64,000 nt of DNA, from assembly GCA_020746105.1 (NCBI GenBank), contig CM036623.1, forward strand, positions 1,488,001 through 1,552,000, given 5' to 3'. This document shows, piece by piece, positions 1 to 11,759 of this stretch. Each line of letters starts with the position of its first letter. Positions within the stretch are counted from its first letter, which is position 1. Below the pieces are notes generated by a model, which saw nothing but the letters and a program-made list of their open reading frames with translations, was not told the DNA's origin and did not search any database. Source of the stretch: Trogon surrucura. Lineage: Eukaryota; Chordata; Aves; Trogoniformes; Trogonidae. Made by a program: the position numbers and the translations under genes.

Positions 1-2941
1 TCCTATCTGGTTTATTTTTGGTCATATTTTCTCCTTTCCTTGCTAAGTCTCGTAATCATCCATCTTTACCTCCTTGTAATCTGTAGACTTTTTTTTTTTC
101 CCTAAACGACCAATACATATGTTGGCATCATATAAAATAAGACTTTTACATTGGAGTATTTTGTGGTGATATGTATTGCCCTCACTGATGTATTTAACAT
201 GGAAGAGGTCTTGGATAAGGAAGATGTGGGATAATATTTCATTTCCCTTATTATATGGGAAAACTAATACAAGATTTTCAAGTAGAAGGAAACAATTCAC
301 TGGCTGTCCACAGTGCTTTGCCTTGAAAATCGCTTTTCTTCCTTAGGGTTCTGGTCTTTGTTCTGTTCATTTATACCAGTGTTTACCAAAAATGGTACAA
401 ATCCTGCCGAACAGCTAAAACGAGATTGAGTGCAACTGTTGATGAGACTCACTGTTAAAGCTCTGGTGATGTGATATTACGTTGTGCTGTGCATGCCTTG
501 GAATAATGTAGTTTTTGAGAATCAGCATTTCAGGTATAGAAAATACTTGTGGCTTTTTTTTTTTCTTAGGAGAATTTCCGATCAAAATGCTTAAGCTATT
601 TGGAAAAATAAGTATGATCATTGTAAAGCAAAGTTCTTTAGTTTTTATGTGAATTCACACTCCTTAGTAAGCAAAAGGTGGCTCTTATTTTGTTAGTGGT
701 TTTGTATGTTTTCTTAGAAATAGGATGCATTTGCATAAGCGTCCCCAAATAGATGACTTCTGCTAGAATAGCAGAGTAATAAGCAGCTTTCTGAATAGGG
801 TTGTTCCTTGGCCTTTTGGGGTGGTGGTTTTGTTTGGTTTTTTTGTTGTCGTTCTTTTAAAACGTGCTTGAATTTCATTATGAAATCGGATAATCTTCAA
901 GAACTTGTAAAAACAATTCAGGCAAACTCTTCTGAGTCGTGGGTTCATGTTAAATTGCGGTGCGTAGTAAATGTGCGTAATGTTTAATGTTAGAAAAGTC
1001 AGAAAATGTAGAGAATAAAAAAAATCAGGAGGGAAGTTCTTCACAAACTGGAGATTTTTATGTAACATTGGCTTATATTTTTGAAATGCCCCATACTGGA
1101 TATGTTCCAAAATTACTCGTGTTAATTTGAAGAGCTATCTATTAACTGTCTGTTGCAAGAAAAGCAAATTACTTTTGAATTGCTTTTCTTTTTTGGTAGC
1201 GGTGCTTTGCTGTGCTAGCTTTCACACTTCGATCCTATTGCATATTGATAAATTTCCTTTCTGTGCATATGAATTTTCAGTCTTCCTGAATGTATCTCGT
1301 GTCTTGGTTTGCAGTAGTTGAGAACCACCTGAGGTACCAGTTATGTTCTCTGTTTGTTCACAGACAGGTTTATTAGTTTTCCTTTCAATACCTATGTCTT
1401 CATAACAATTTGGATATGCTTTTGCGTAGATAACCTATACATAGTTTTAAAAAAGAATCTAAAAAGGACATGTTTACGCTGGCATTGCAACAGAATAGTT
1501 GCATCTGTCATTGGTAACTGCGCTGAGTTTTACTTAGGTTAGGCAATCAGCTTTTTTTATTTTGCATAACTATGTACATCACATTATTTGTAAAGAGTGC
1601 ATACTTTTGAATTGATAAAAAACCCATTTAAATTAGGGGAATTAAAAATTGTGAATGGAGAAGACAGCAAGTCATGCAGAAAAGGTTTAAATCCCTTTTG
1701 ACATGGTAGCAGGAAAAAAGATCTTTCCTCTCAGCAGTCTTTTCTTCTGGCTGTCAGATTTGAAGCACAGCTATTACTTGACTAACTTGCTTACATTTGC
1801 ACTCGATTTGTGTCATGTTACTGTACGTATGGAAATTTAGTGTCTTGCATCAAACTAATATGTGTCAGATTCCAAATACTATAAATTTGTCAATAATTAC
1901 TACATCCTGCGGTATCGTCTTTATTAGTACGAAACCCACGGGAGCTGGCTTTTGATTTTGCTCCTATGGATGCATTAATCGAAAATATTTCCTTTTCTTA
2001 GAGCGTGTCTAAAAATTGCTGTGGGCATTGAGGGCATGTTTGTGTTGAGCAATGAAGTGTGGTGCAGAAGGTGGCAGAGGAGCGGAGTCCGGGTGAGCAC
2101 CGGCCCTGGGAACAGCGCAGTTGCGTTAGCGAGGCTCTGCCTGAGGTGAGAAATCCTTTCCAGCAGGGATGACGGCTTGTGTTTGGAGAGACTCCTGTCA
2201 AAGTCCTGGTGCATCCAAGAAATAGGCTGCATTAACAGGAGTTCTTTGTATATGATACCTGTCTTCTCTCCCAACTTTGTGCCTTGTTACTTCTTGGACC
2301 TTGAAATGTCATGTAACTTTGATGTAATTTTTGTTTTAATTAAAGATTTATTTTTTTTTGCCTGCTCTACATTAATGCTCATACTCATTAAAGGAGAAAA
2401 ACAAATATGTAATTTATACTTTTTTCATTTATCTTAGTTAACATGGAAACAAAAGTAGGAGCTGAATGCTTGTCAAACTGTTTGGGAGTTGGTCAGCTTG
2501 AAATTCGGGAATATGTTTCATCCCTAAGTAAACTCTTAATATTGTAGAAGGACTGCTTGGACTGAAAATGACATATTGTGATAGGAGAATCCCACCATGA
2601 ATTTTTGCCTTTAGTTCATACCCTTTCGTATTCGATGAGTTTTGTGAATGTCTATGAGTATCACAGCCAGTGGTAAGTGACGAATGGCTTGAAGAACAGT
2701 CAAGTGTGCAAATACCCAAAGGAAAAGCTAGGATGGCTTTTCGTGGCAGCTCTCTTGGAAGTACACAGAGGTACACCCAGAGCCTGTTCCCTGTGTGTGA
2801 GTGTGGGTATTTGCAAGCACTGGGAAAAACAGAGGAGTCTCACTGGGTGTGGAAAGGTATGCACGGTACATTGTATGTATAGTTATTTGCAAACTTGCAA
2901 GGGTTAATCAGTATCACTTGCCAGCTGTCATTTAAAAACTG

Positions 2942-2980
2942 TATATAAAATATAATATATATATATATGAAATATAATAT
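2942..2980. repeat. TA-rich simple repeat
   Basis: A run of alternating A and T (pure at about 2955-2968) sits inside a wider block of only A and T. It is a short microsatellite with no sign of function. Confidence 0.8.
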
Positions 2981-4099
2981 TTTTAACTGTTTTGGTTTAA
3001 GTAAATGAGGCTTCTGGTTGGTGTACTCTCTACTGTACTGTCCCTGAGCCTGAATTACTAATTTTAATAAAACTCTGCCTATATTTTAAGATCATTTTGA
3101 AAGTATGTTATTAATACTGCTGGTTTGCGGGCTGTGTATATATTTAGAAAGAGTCTTCTCTAATTAGAGTCTTCTTGTCTGATTCGCTTGGTGATACAAT
3201 ATACCAGTGAGTTTTTCCCATCACAACTGTTTCCATGGAGATGAATAGTGACAATACTCAGCGAATGAAATGTGGAATTCATGGTGAGTTTAGAGGGAGA
3301 ACACTCGCTCTCACATCTTGTTGATTGTCATGATTAATGGGACACTGACGTATTAAAACGTGAATGATTGCTTGAGTTCTCTGATTCTTTCATGACATTT
3401 GTCTGTTTTCATCCTTGGTGGTGGGGCTCAGAGCTGGCCCTGAGGACTCGGTGTAAATGTGTTGGACCTGCAAGTGGCCGGCTGCAGCGCTTGAAGCTTG
3501 TAACGTCATTGATAATGTCATTAATTGCCTGGGAGAGTAGGTGGAGGGGGCTAGGGAAGAGAACTAATAGTGGAAAATTCAAGTCTTCTCTCAATGCTTA
3601 GAAGAAGGTAAGTTAATATTTGTAAAAACAAGGACAATGAGCCTCTTTTCTTTATGCTTATTCCAGTTACTCAGACTATGCATGTTTTCAGGCCTGAGCT
3701 GGATGTCTAGCAAGCAATGTGCAACTTATAAAACCTGAAGTTAGTCCATATTGCTCAGAATACTAGAATTCTTGGTTTCTAAATATCATACTTCTATTTT
3801 TACCTACTATTCAAGATCCTTCAAGCCGTATCAGGAGTTATTTTTGCAAGCTGGACTGTACAGCTGAGCCGTTTCACCAATCTGTAGATAAATATTCATA
3901 ACTATTTTTAGGGGGAATAATTTTTGAAAGGTTATATTTATATCCATTTTTCTGTGGAGGAAGAGTTTAGCAGAGGTGGAATGTAAAACAGATAAGGAGA
4001 ATTTATATTTTCACTGCTACAGGACTGGCGTTCCCAGGAGACTAGTTGTCAGTTTCCATAGGTGATTCTCAACAGCAGATACATGGAATCTGCTAACAC

Positions 4100-4114
4100 T
4101 TTTTTTTTTTTTTT
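4100..4114. repeat. T homopolymer (15 nt)
   Basis: An uninterrupted T tract followed by AAGTAG. It resembles a polypyrimidine tract, but no convincing exon follows it. Confidence 0.7.
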
Positions 4115-5264
4115 AAGTAGGCTTGGCATTTGTGTCGTTTAGAAGGACAAACTATTCTCTCAGACCGTCTGCTGTATGGATAATGCATTGCATTCATCAG
4201 CACTCCCGCTGGTTCCACCTTGCTTGTTTAGAGGTTTCAGATGCTTTTGTAGATCTCGTGATGGAGTTCCTGGTATTTTTTATCACACGGTGTTGCAACT
4301 GCTAATGTTTATGTGACTTGAGACATCATCTGATACGTTTGTGGCAGAAAAATCGCTGAGTGCTGGTAAATACGGAGGTGTCACTTCTTGCTCAGGATGT
4401 CCTTGAACCAGAAGGTTGAGAAGCTGGGAGAGTGTTCTTGGAAGTGTTAGGGTGTGCTGGTTGGTGCTCACTGAGGTACGGCTTGAGCACTGGCACAGTG
4501 GTGTCAAGATGCTCGATCCACCCTGCCAGCGGGGTAATACTCCCATTCCCTTCTGGCAAACCGTGGGAACCGGTGTTGCAGTGTGTGGAGTAGTCAGGAC
4601 ATCAGGTTTGGTTTGTCCTGACTGAGGCTGTGGTGTTCAAGCGCAGAGCCACACGACATATGTTCTCAGACAGCAGTGATCATGTAATTTATGTACCTTG
4701 ATACAGCTTTTCCAGTTTTCCATTTTCACTTCCTTGTACCTCTCCTTTCTCTAACCCAGGCTTCGTTCAAGTGGAAGACCCACCCCTAGTTGTCACATGG
4801 AGACCCAAATAGGTATTTCTGGTGCTGTTGCCAAGGGAAGTTCAGGTTTCTGTGGTGTTACTATTAGCTAGGAGCTGCTGCTGCTCCTCAGAAGGTCCCC
4901 AGTCCCCTCCTTGGTTAGCGGTGAAGCTTGGCTGTTGCTCACATAGCTGGCTGTGAAATGCAGCTGTTCCTCATGGGGCCCTCTGTGATTTCTGTCACTT
5001 GTCATACTGTTATCTGTCACCTCCAGCAGGTTCTCCTGTCCTGCTCAGCGTAAACACAGGCCTGGGCCTAGTTGGCAGCGTGGCCGTTTACCCGCAGCCC
5101 TGACAGGAGGTACAGGAGTACCCTTGAAGGAGTCTGCATGGCTTCCCTGTACACACAGTCATAGGTAGGTGTTTGTTACCGGTGAGGGGCCGAGGAGCTG
5201 TGTGATCACACAGAATCGCAGCCAAGCCTTTGCTCTGACTGCTGCAGCCAGCCTTATGGAAGGA

Positions 5265-5660
5265 CTCGTGCTGGGATGGAAGCCGGAGGCCGTGGCTGCG
5301 CGATAGCTTCGGTTCCCTGTGCTTTCGGGCTGCGACTGAGCAGCCTTGTCCTCCCCTCGCAGATCTCGCGGTCTGTGTCCCCGCTGCAGGCGCCCTGCCG
5401 GGCTCCCTGCAGGCACGCAGACGCTCTCGTAGCTTCCTTGCTGCTCCCTTCTCCTGCTGAGAAGTTCCTGGGGAGCTTACCGGCCCCCACTGCTCTTGGA
5501 GAGGCTGGAACCGAGCCAGAGTGCAGCAACCGAGACGTGCTAAACATCAAACTTCTACTCAGCCATGCAATATTTTAAACAAAACGCGCAGTGTGGAGAA
5601 GTAAACTGTGACTGAAGAAAAATATTTTAAGATCACGTGGAGTTGCGAGTATTAAGGACT
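5265..5660. promoter_or_regulatory. CpG-dense patch
   Basis: About 24 CpG dinucleotides can be counted by eye in roughly 390 bases, against very few in the flanks. The GC-rich core spans 5270-5560. Overlapping open frames of 85-100 codons on both strands follow from the lack of AT-rich stop codons and are not evidence of a protein. It could be a small CpG island (alternative promoter or enhancer) or an old GC-rich insertion. No TATA box or initiator could be chosen. Confidence 0.35.
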
Positions 5661-6430
5661 GGATAGTAATAGGAATTACTTTGATGTTCCTGCTGCACCC
5701 CGTAATTCAATATTTTATTCAGAACACCGGGCTGTCAGTGAATGTGCCTTCTAGATATACTCTGTCTTGCTTGTTGCTTTTATGTACTTAGCTGAGAAAA
5801 GAGGAGGCAGGGAGATTTCTCAATTGTATGCAGCAAGGTGAAACAGCAGGGGATTCCAGTGAAGATAATGATAATTCTGATAATAAATGTCACTTATGCA
5901 TGGAATTTGATCAAAGGTGAGGGTTTTTTTAAATGAAAAAATGGTAACGTATTTAATTTCAGGAAGACTGGTGAGTAAGGCCATTCAGATACTTGGGAAG
6001 GGATGATGATCGCAGAAATATGAACTGACTTAAACCTTTACTCCTACGGCAAGCTGATCTTTAAAGAAGAAAAATACCTAAATCTTTCCTTTGGATTTAT
6101 CAGTTGCCTCCCATGTCTAGAGCCAAAAATGATACATGAGCCCTAAAAATTAAAAATTATGTCAGGATTTGGAAAGCGAGTCTAGTGGTTTGCGGACGTC
6201 TTCGAGTTAACAGGTAATATCCTTGTGCTTGAAATGAACATTGTGCGTCATACGTCACTTGTGGAATAGAGGTGTTTTCGTCATGTGCAAGGTGCATCAG
6301 ATTTTAGGCAGCAGGTAAGGATTTTTATCACAAGGAGCTGACAATGGAAATAATAGTGTTTCTGAAAAATGTGATCTCAACTAGTGATTTTATTTGGGGA
6401 AACAAGGTAGTGTGCTGTTTTACAAGTAAT

Positions 6431-6580
6431 GAATCACAGAACGGTTTGGGTTGGAAGGGACCTTAAAGATCATCTGGTTCCAACCCCCCTGCCACGGACA
6501 GGGACATCCCCCACTAGACCAGGTTGCTCAAAGCCCCGTCCAACCTGCCCTTGAGCACTGCCAGGGAGCGGGCTTCATCC
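6431..6580 (-). mobile_element. CR1 LINE 3' end fragment
   Basis: The complement of a CR1 3' terminus: GAATCACAGAACGG, then TTGGGTTGGAAGGGACC, then the segment with ACCAGGTTGCTCAAAGCC. Only the 3' untranslated end and a little of the last coding part remain, so the copy is 5'-truncated, as is usual for CR1. An A-rich (GAAAAA)n stretch follows at 6599-6621 and is not part of CR1. Confidence 0.93.
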
Positions 6581-6599
6581 TGGCGTTGTGCTTTTATTG

Positions 6600-9500
6600 A
6601 AAAAAAGAAAAAGAAAAAGAGTACTGATAATGGAGAAAAGAGAGGAATTCCCATGAAGAGAAGAAGAGAATTCCATGTGGGGATGTTTTGTTGTGGGGTG
6701 TGGTGTTTTTTTTGTTTGTTTGATTGGCTGTTTTGATGTTTTTCACTAGTCAAAACTTTGAAATTTGGAAAACAGTTCAGTATTTCATTAAGAATTGTAA
6801 CAGTTCTAGTGTCTGTTAACTGGAGCGCTGTTTTAGTTACGGTGACACTTAAGATGGAAGTAACATAGCGATCAAAGGGATTCTTTGTTTGTGTATTTTA
6901 GCTCTTATCTGTACCTGCAGAAAGCTTTTTGTAGTATTTCAGTATTGCTAATAAACTGTTTTTGAGATGGAGAGGACAAATGGTATTTTAGTGCTGTTAA
7001 CTGAATTCTAAGTAACAAGTTTACGGGCATCAGTGGTAGGTTACCATCATCTCATGGGGAAAAAAAAAAAGTAAATTATGCTATTCTGCATAGTATGTCA
7101 ACAGCGTTTATGCCTTATTGATTTTTATGATCTATTCTAATGCTTTTTTTTATTAAGAGTAGCTTGTAAAAAGTTAAGGAATAATTGGTTTTTTTGTTTG
7201 TTTTGACTCCTCTAATGCCTAGATGAAGTTTGCTGATCGTGGGGAGGTGCTGTGTCTGGATGTTTTCATTACTGAAATGGCTTGTTTTCAAGTCCTTGAG
7301 TGCTCCGTCTGGGTTGTCATGGAACTGAAGTGGGCCTGGCTGTGCTAGACCGAAATGAAAGGACTAAACCTTATAAATGTGTAGCTCAGAGTCCAGTAAT
7401 GGACGGGCTTGCTTGCGTACCTGTTGCTCCAGGAGATTTGAGAATGCCGATAGCATTTTATTTATCGCGGTGAGAAGGCGCTAATGAGCGATTGCAGGTG
7501 TGGCTCAGAATAATATCTCAAATCTTCACTTGACTGCTAAGACATGATGAATTTCTGGAACATCGCAGAGAACTCTCTGATATTTGTTTCAATGCAGGAA
7601 GCAGATGAAGGTTGTCAAATACAGAGAAAGATCCTATCTCCTCAAAGGCACAGGCTGCAATTTTGTTTTCAAACCCCTTGCTTTTAATATGTTTTATCCA
7701 GCAGAGCTGAGTTTCTGTATTTCAGTTTCCTTGTTACAGTTTTTCTTTAAAAAGGAAACTTTAGAGATGCAGAGCTCTTGCTGTGGTTTTGTTGTTCTCA
7801 TTTCAAGAGGAAAATTCAGAGAGCTACGTCTCAGAGTGTTGATTGAGTTGCAGTCCTGCCATCAGAGCTCAGAGGCTTTTTCATGAGATTCTTTAGAGTA
7901 ACAGATGCTGAAAATCTCAAATTGACATTAAATCCACTTAAAAATAGCCAGGAATGTAGAACTGGATGCCAAGTCCAGTCACTCTCCAAGTTTTGTGGTG
8001 GACATCATATATCTCCTTGTTGTCTATCTTGACCTTAGTTGGGTGACGGTGGATGTTGCAGTAGTTGTCGTGGGAACAGCTACTTCTCTCCAATGTTAAT
8101 GTTCCGTCCTGGGCCTGGAACAAAACTGCAGTTTGTTGTGTAACTTAGTCGCTGAAAATTACAGCTGTGTCATAAGCACAGAAGACCAATCTCATATTTG
8201 TTGAACTGAATTGCTTTTGTTCCATTTTTGTGTTTTGTGGTTTTTTTTTTCTTACGCCCTATTGGGAGAGAAGTTTTAGCCATTGTAACAGCGTAAACAT
8301 TTTTGGTTTAGTATTTGTACTGAGAATTTTGCTGATTAGTGATTTTGCTATTTTTGGAGAACAAATCTTTAAAATTTCACTGCAGGGGAAGGGATCTCTA
8401 TTGCACCAGGAGATGCTCTACCTTGTTAGTAAAGGCAGAGCTCTTTAATATGCGTGTAGTGGCTCTTGACTGAAAAGCAGGACCGAGACAGAGGATGACA
8501 CAAAGCATGACATGAAGGAGTAGTACTGCCTGTCATTGCTTCTTACTGCAGCCTCTAGTTCAGATTGCAGCCTGTTATCTTCCTACAGCCGGTTACCAGC
8601 CTCCGTTGCAGCACATTATTTACTCGTTTGGTCAGGAGCATTTGAGGTTGTGGCTCTTGATGTGATTCTTTCAGTTTAGAAACAGTAATTACAACTAACA
8701 TAACGTTTATATCATGCTCTAATCTTCATTGTGTGTGTGTCCGGAAGTGAAACAACTCTGATTTTTATTCTGAACTGCCACCGTCCATCAGTCAAGTGGA
8801 TCCAGCACTTGACATAGTTTGAGAGCGAGCAACCTCTGTCTTCACTTGTTCAACTGAAGTAAATTTGGGCCCTCACTGTATCAGAGATTCTACCTAGGAG
8901 GAGACTAACCACTTCCAGGGGTTCTAGCATGTCAGAAAAGCCAGCGGTATGTAATGGGTGTGCCAGGTGTACGCTTTCAGACTCTTGGGGTGGCAGAAGT
9001 TAGATGCCCATCCTTCTTAGGCTGGAGGAGAACTGGTGAGAGTTGGCTTGGCAAGCGGCAGACTGATTCAGAAAAAATCATTTCAATGTTTCAGTCTGAC
9101 TGACTCACATATTTCTTGATTGATGAGAAGCACAACTGCTTCAAGGCAGGACTCCTTTAGCTATGTTTCTCAAAAGTGAGTTGAAGAACTAAAATTTCAT
9201 GTAACAGTTGCCTGCCTATAAATGACATGTAAAGAAATGTCTTGCATTAAAACTCCATAGCCACAAAGAAGTGATAATCTGTGGGCATTAAGCAAAATCT
9301 GCGCTGTATATAATTGCAGAAGCATTCTGTTAATTTGCCCTCCTGTAATTGCACGCGTTCCTATATGTTATTTCTTTTTCTGTTTCGTTTTTCCTTGGCC
9401 TAGGAAACGTTCACTAGATTTGTTCTGAAGTTCATTTGTGATAGTACGGTTCCAGAAAAAGCAATAAGACTTTGGTGACAGATTGCATGATGAAAATTTC

Positions 9501-11130
9501 CGCAGTATTGATGCATTTTGTATTACCTAAACCATTTTGCTCATTTACTTTTATAAAACAAATTCCACTGTGTTGGCAGCAGCATAGTTTTGCTCATATA
9601 ACAGCGTATATGCATGGTATGTTTTCTAGTCCAGAATGGCGGTTGCAAGCTATGCTACTACCCATTTGCACCAGGAAAAAAGTGTACGCTGTCACACTGC
9701 TCTGAATTGCTGTTATGTTGGAATGTAACAACTGTTTGCATTTTAGAGGGGAAAAAAACCCCAAAATCCTTAATGCTTAGTAGTCTTTGTTAAACTAGAT
9801 TGTCCTTCGCTCATCCTTTCATACTTTTTTCTTTTCCCTAGAGGATAAGTAAGAAGAGTTACATAGTCCTAGGTCTTTTAATTACATCATACTTGAGCCT
9901 TTGCTAGTCAGTATCTTTGTAAAACACTTGAACCAGGGGAAAAAGCCCACCCAAAGGTACTGTTCCACTCCTTTTATGTAAAAGACGAAAATGAGAGCTG
10001 GAACTTACTTAATTCCTTTAGCTTTTTAACTAATCAAAAATCAGCCAGCTATCCTGTAAAATCTCACTAGCAATTGTTCACGTATTGCAAATTCTGAAAT
10101 TAATTCTGCAAACCAGTTTGTTCAAAAACTCTGGTCTCTTTTCTGTGAAGCTTCAAGCTCTTTCTTGTCTGTGAGCTCTCTGTATCTTTTGATCATTTTC
10201 ATAATTTTCTGCTTTCTGGACTGTTGCCTGTCCCTTGCTTTCGTGATTCTCTTCCGCCTCGAATACTTGCAGGTGATTTGCTGGTGTCTTCTACATCTTC
10301 CCTTGGTTTGTATTCTTTTCTTTTCTTTCCATTTTTTCCCCTTTACAAAGTCTGTTCTTAGTAGCAGGGAGGACATTTAAATAATTATCTGGAACTATTA
10401 CCTTTATGCTGCCAGTTTTTAAAATACTTCACTACTGATGGCAAACTGACTCCTTCATCTAAACAAATAACTCATTGTCTTTAGTACCTCAGTGGCTGTC
10501 TTGTCATGCTTAGGGTCTTGACAGGTAAGAGAGAAGTTAAATAATATTTAATTAACGTGTTACTGTTGCTGGGTTTGGCCAATGACCAGTTTCATTAAAA
10601 TTATTAAAAAAAGTTACAGGTTATGTAAGCAGAAATCAAATTACAGCCGACATTCTACATTTCTAAAATAAAAGATGACTGTTTCTAGCTAGTTGTTACA
10701 CTTTTCGTAGCATCTTGCTGAAAAAGATGATCAGACTTACAGAAGACAAATGTTTGTGAAATAATCTCATTTACGTATGCTTTCATTAATAGATTCTTAG
10801 CCCCTTCAGTCGTAATTTATTTTGATACTGACTCCCGTGTTGTCTGTGCCATCTTACCAGATTTTTTTACTACTCAACTGTCACTTTCACTCTCAAACGT
10901 CTTTATTTCATCTGCTGTCAGTTACGCATGAGAAGAAAATCTAGGCACTGCCTTTACCTTCTAAAATTCCTTTTAAATAATTGCTTGAATATCAAAAACT
11001 CAGAATAGTGCTTTGACTTAAGCAAAAACTTCTTTGATTTTGTTGGGTGATGTCAAATGCTTCCTCTGATTTTCTCCCTGACTTTGCAATTCAAACAAGT
11101 TACTTTCACCTTTATTTTTTCCCATCTCTG
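6600..11130. other. Non-coding tract, no gene recognised
   Basis: No repeat family or gene could be recognised. Poly-A/T runs occur (for example near 7060). A 61-codon minus frame (7938-8123) and a Lys/Arg-rich 84-codon minus frame (10122-10376) are the most protein-like, but neither has a supporting domain. The second simply reads a pyrimidine-rich plus strand. Confidence 0.55.
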
Positions 11131-11133
11131 TAG

Positions 11134-11750
11134 GCTAGCCTTGCTTACTGGATGAATATTGGGAGGATTATGAAAAAATATCAACGTTTTTCAGATATTC
11201 TAAGCAATGAAGTGATTTCCTTCCGCGGAACAAAAACGCGTCGCACCGCGTTGGGTTGGCTGGGTGTGCTTGCTTTAGCGTCGCTGCTTGGAATTGATGT
11301 GATGAAGGTGATCAGAAACCCCGTGGGGCTGAGTGGAATCTGGTGCTGCACCTTCCTCACCTCGTGGTTTCTCACCTGCGGTTTGTTCTTCGATGATGCT
11401 CTTCCCGGGAGTGAATTCATGGTGTAGATGAGTCGGAGGAGACGGGGTTGAGGGCACGCTGCTCGGGCAGTCACGCGCGTTGCCTTGTCTTGGATGCTTC
11501 GACAGGACTGCTGACCATGGTGCCTGGCCCTCTCGGTATCGGGTCTGGGCGATTTTCTCTTTCTTATCATGGATCTTGAGGATTGATTGCCCTCTAGTTT
11601 TCCTAGAAGACACTCAGTCTTCTACCTGATGTCTCAAATCTCTGTATTGGCAGTGTTTGGAAAGGGTATTTGGGGCACCTAGATGTGAATTTCCACTCTT
11701 AACTCTCACAGAAGATGCAAGCTTTATTTAAGTAAATCAATAAAAGAAAT
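11134..11750 (+). other. Possible 3' terminal exon (acceptor, 97-codon frame, polyA signal)
   Basis: A strong acceptor (pyrimidine-rich run, then CTGTAG) ends at 11133. From there a frame stays open for 97 codons to the TAG at 11425-11427; the codon just before the acceptor is itself a stop. The translation carries two hydrophobic stretches (around ALGWLGVLALASLLG and IWCCTFLTSWFLTCG) that would be membrane-like. An AATAAA lies at 11739-11744. These parts together resemble a last coding exon with a 3' untranslated region. Against this, the central 360 bases are CpG-rich, which keeps frames open by composition, and a 129-codon minus frame overlaps. I recognise no family. Transcript data or conservation would decide it; I lean towards chance. 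Confidence 0.2.
11220..11580. promoter_or_regulatory. CpG-dense patch
   Basis: About 25 CpG dinucleotides in 360 bases by eye, including a tight cluster (CGCGTCGCACCGCG) at about 11238. The flanks are AT-rich and nearly free of CpG. It could be a small CpG island or a remnant insertion. It overlaps the possible terminal exon listed at 11134. Confidence 0.35.
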
Positions 11751-11759
11751 TGTAATTTT

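Larger units (their letters stand above)
1..5260. other. Non-coding AT-rich tract, no gene recognised
   Basis: Open frames here are short (115 codons at most), occur on both strands and show no recognisable domain, so I treat them as chance. A short TA block and one long T tract are the only low-complexity pieces of note and are listed separately. The stretch 4780-5150 is richer in G+C but matches no repeat family I can name. An ATG-led 43-nt segment at 3241-3283 ends in a strong donor (gtgagt), but nothing else supports an exon there. Confidence 0.6.

Noticed and set aside
3241-3283. ATG-led first coding exon ending at a gtgagt donor
   Set aside because: Fourteen codons with no promoter signal, CpG enrichment or partner exon.
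7938-8123. Protein-like 61-codon minus frame
   Set aside because: An acceptor-like TTGTTCCAG precedes it on the minus strand, but no donor follows and no family is recognised.
10122-10376. Lys/Arg-rich 84-codon minus frame as a nuclear protein exon
   Set aside because: It only mirrors a pyrimidine-rich plus strand; no splice sites or motif support it.
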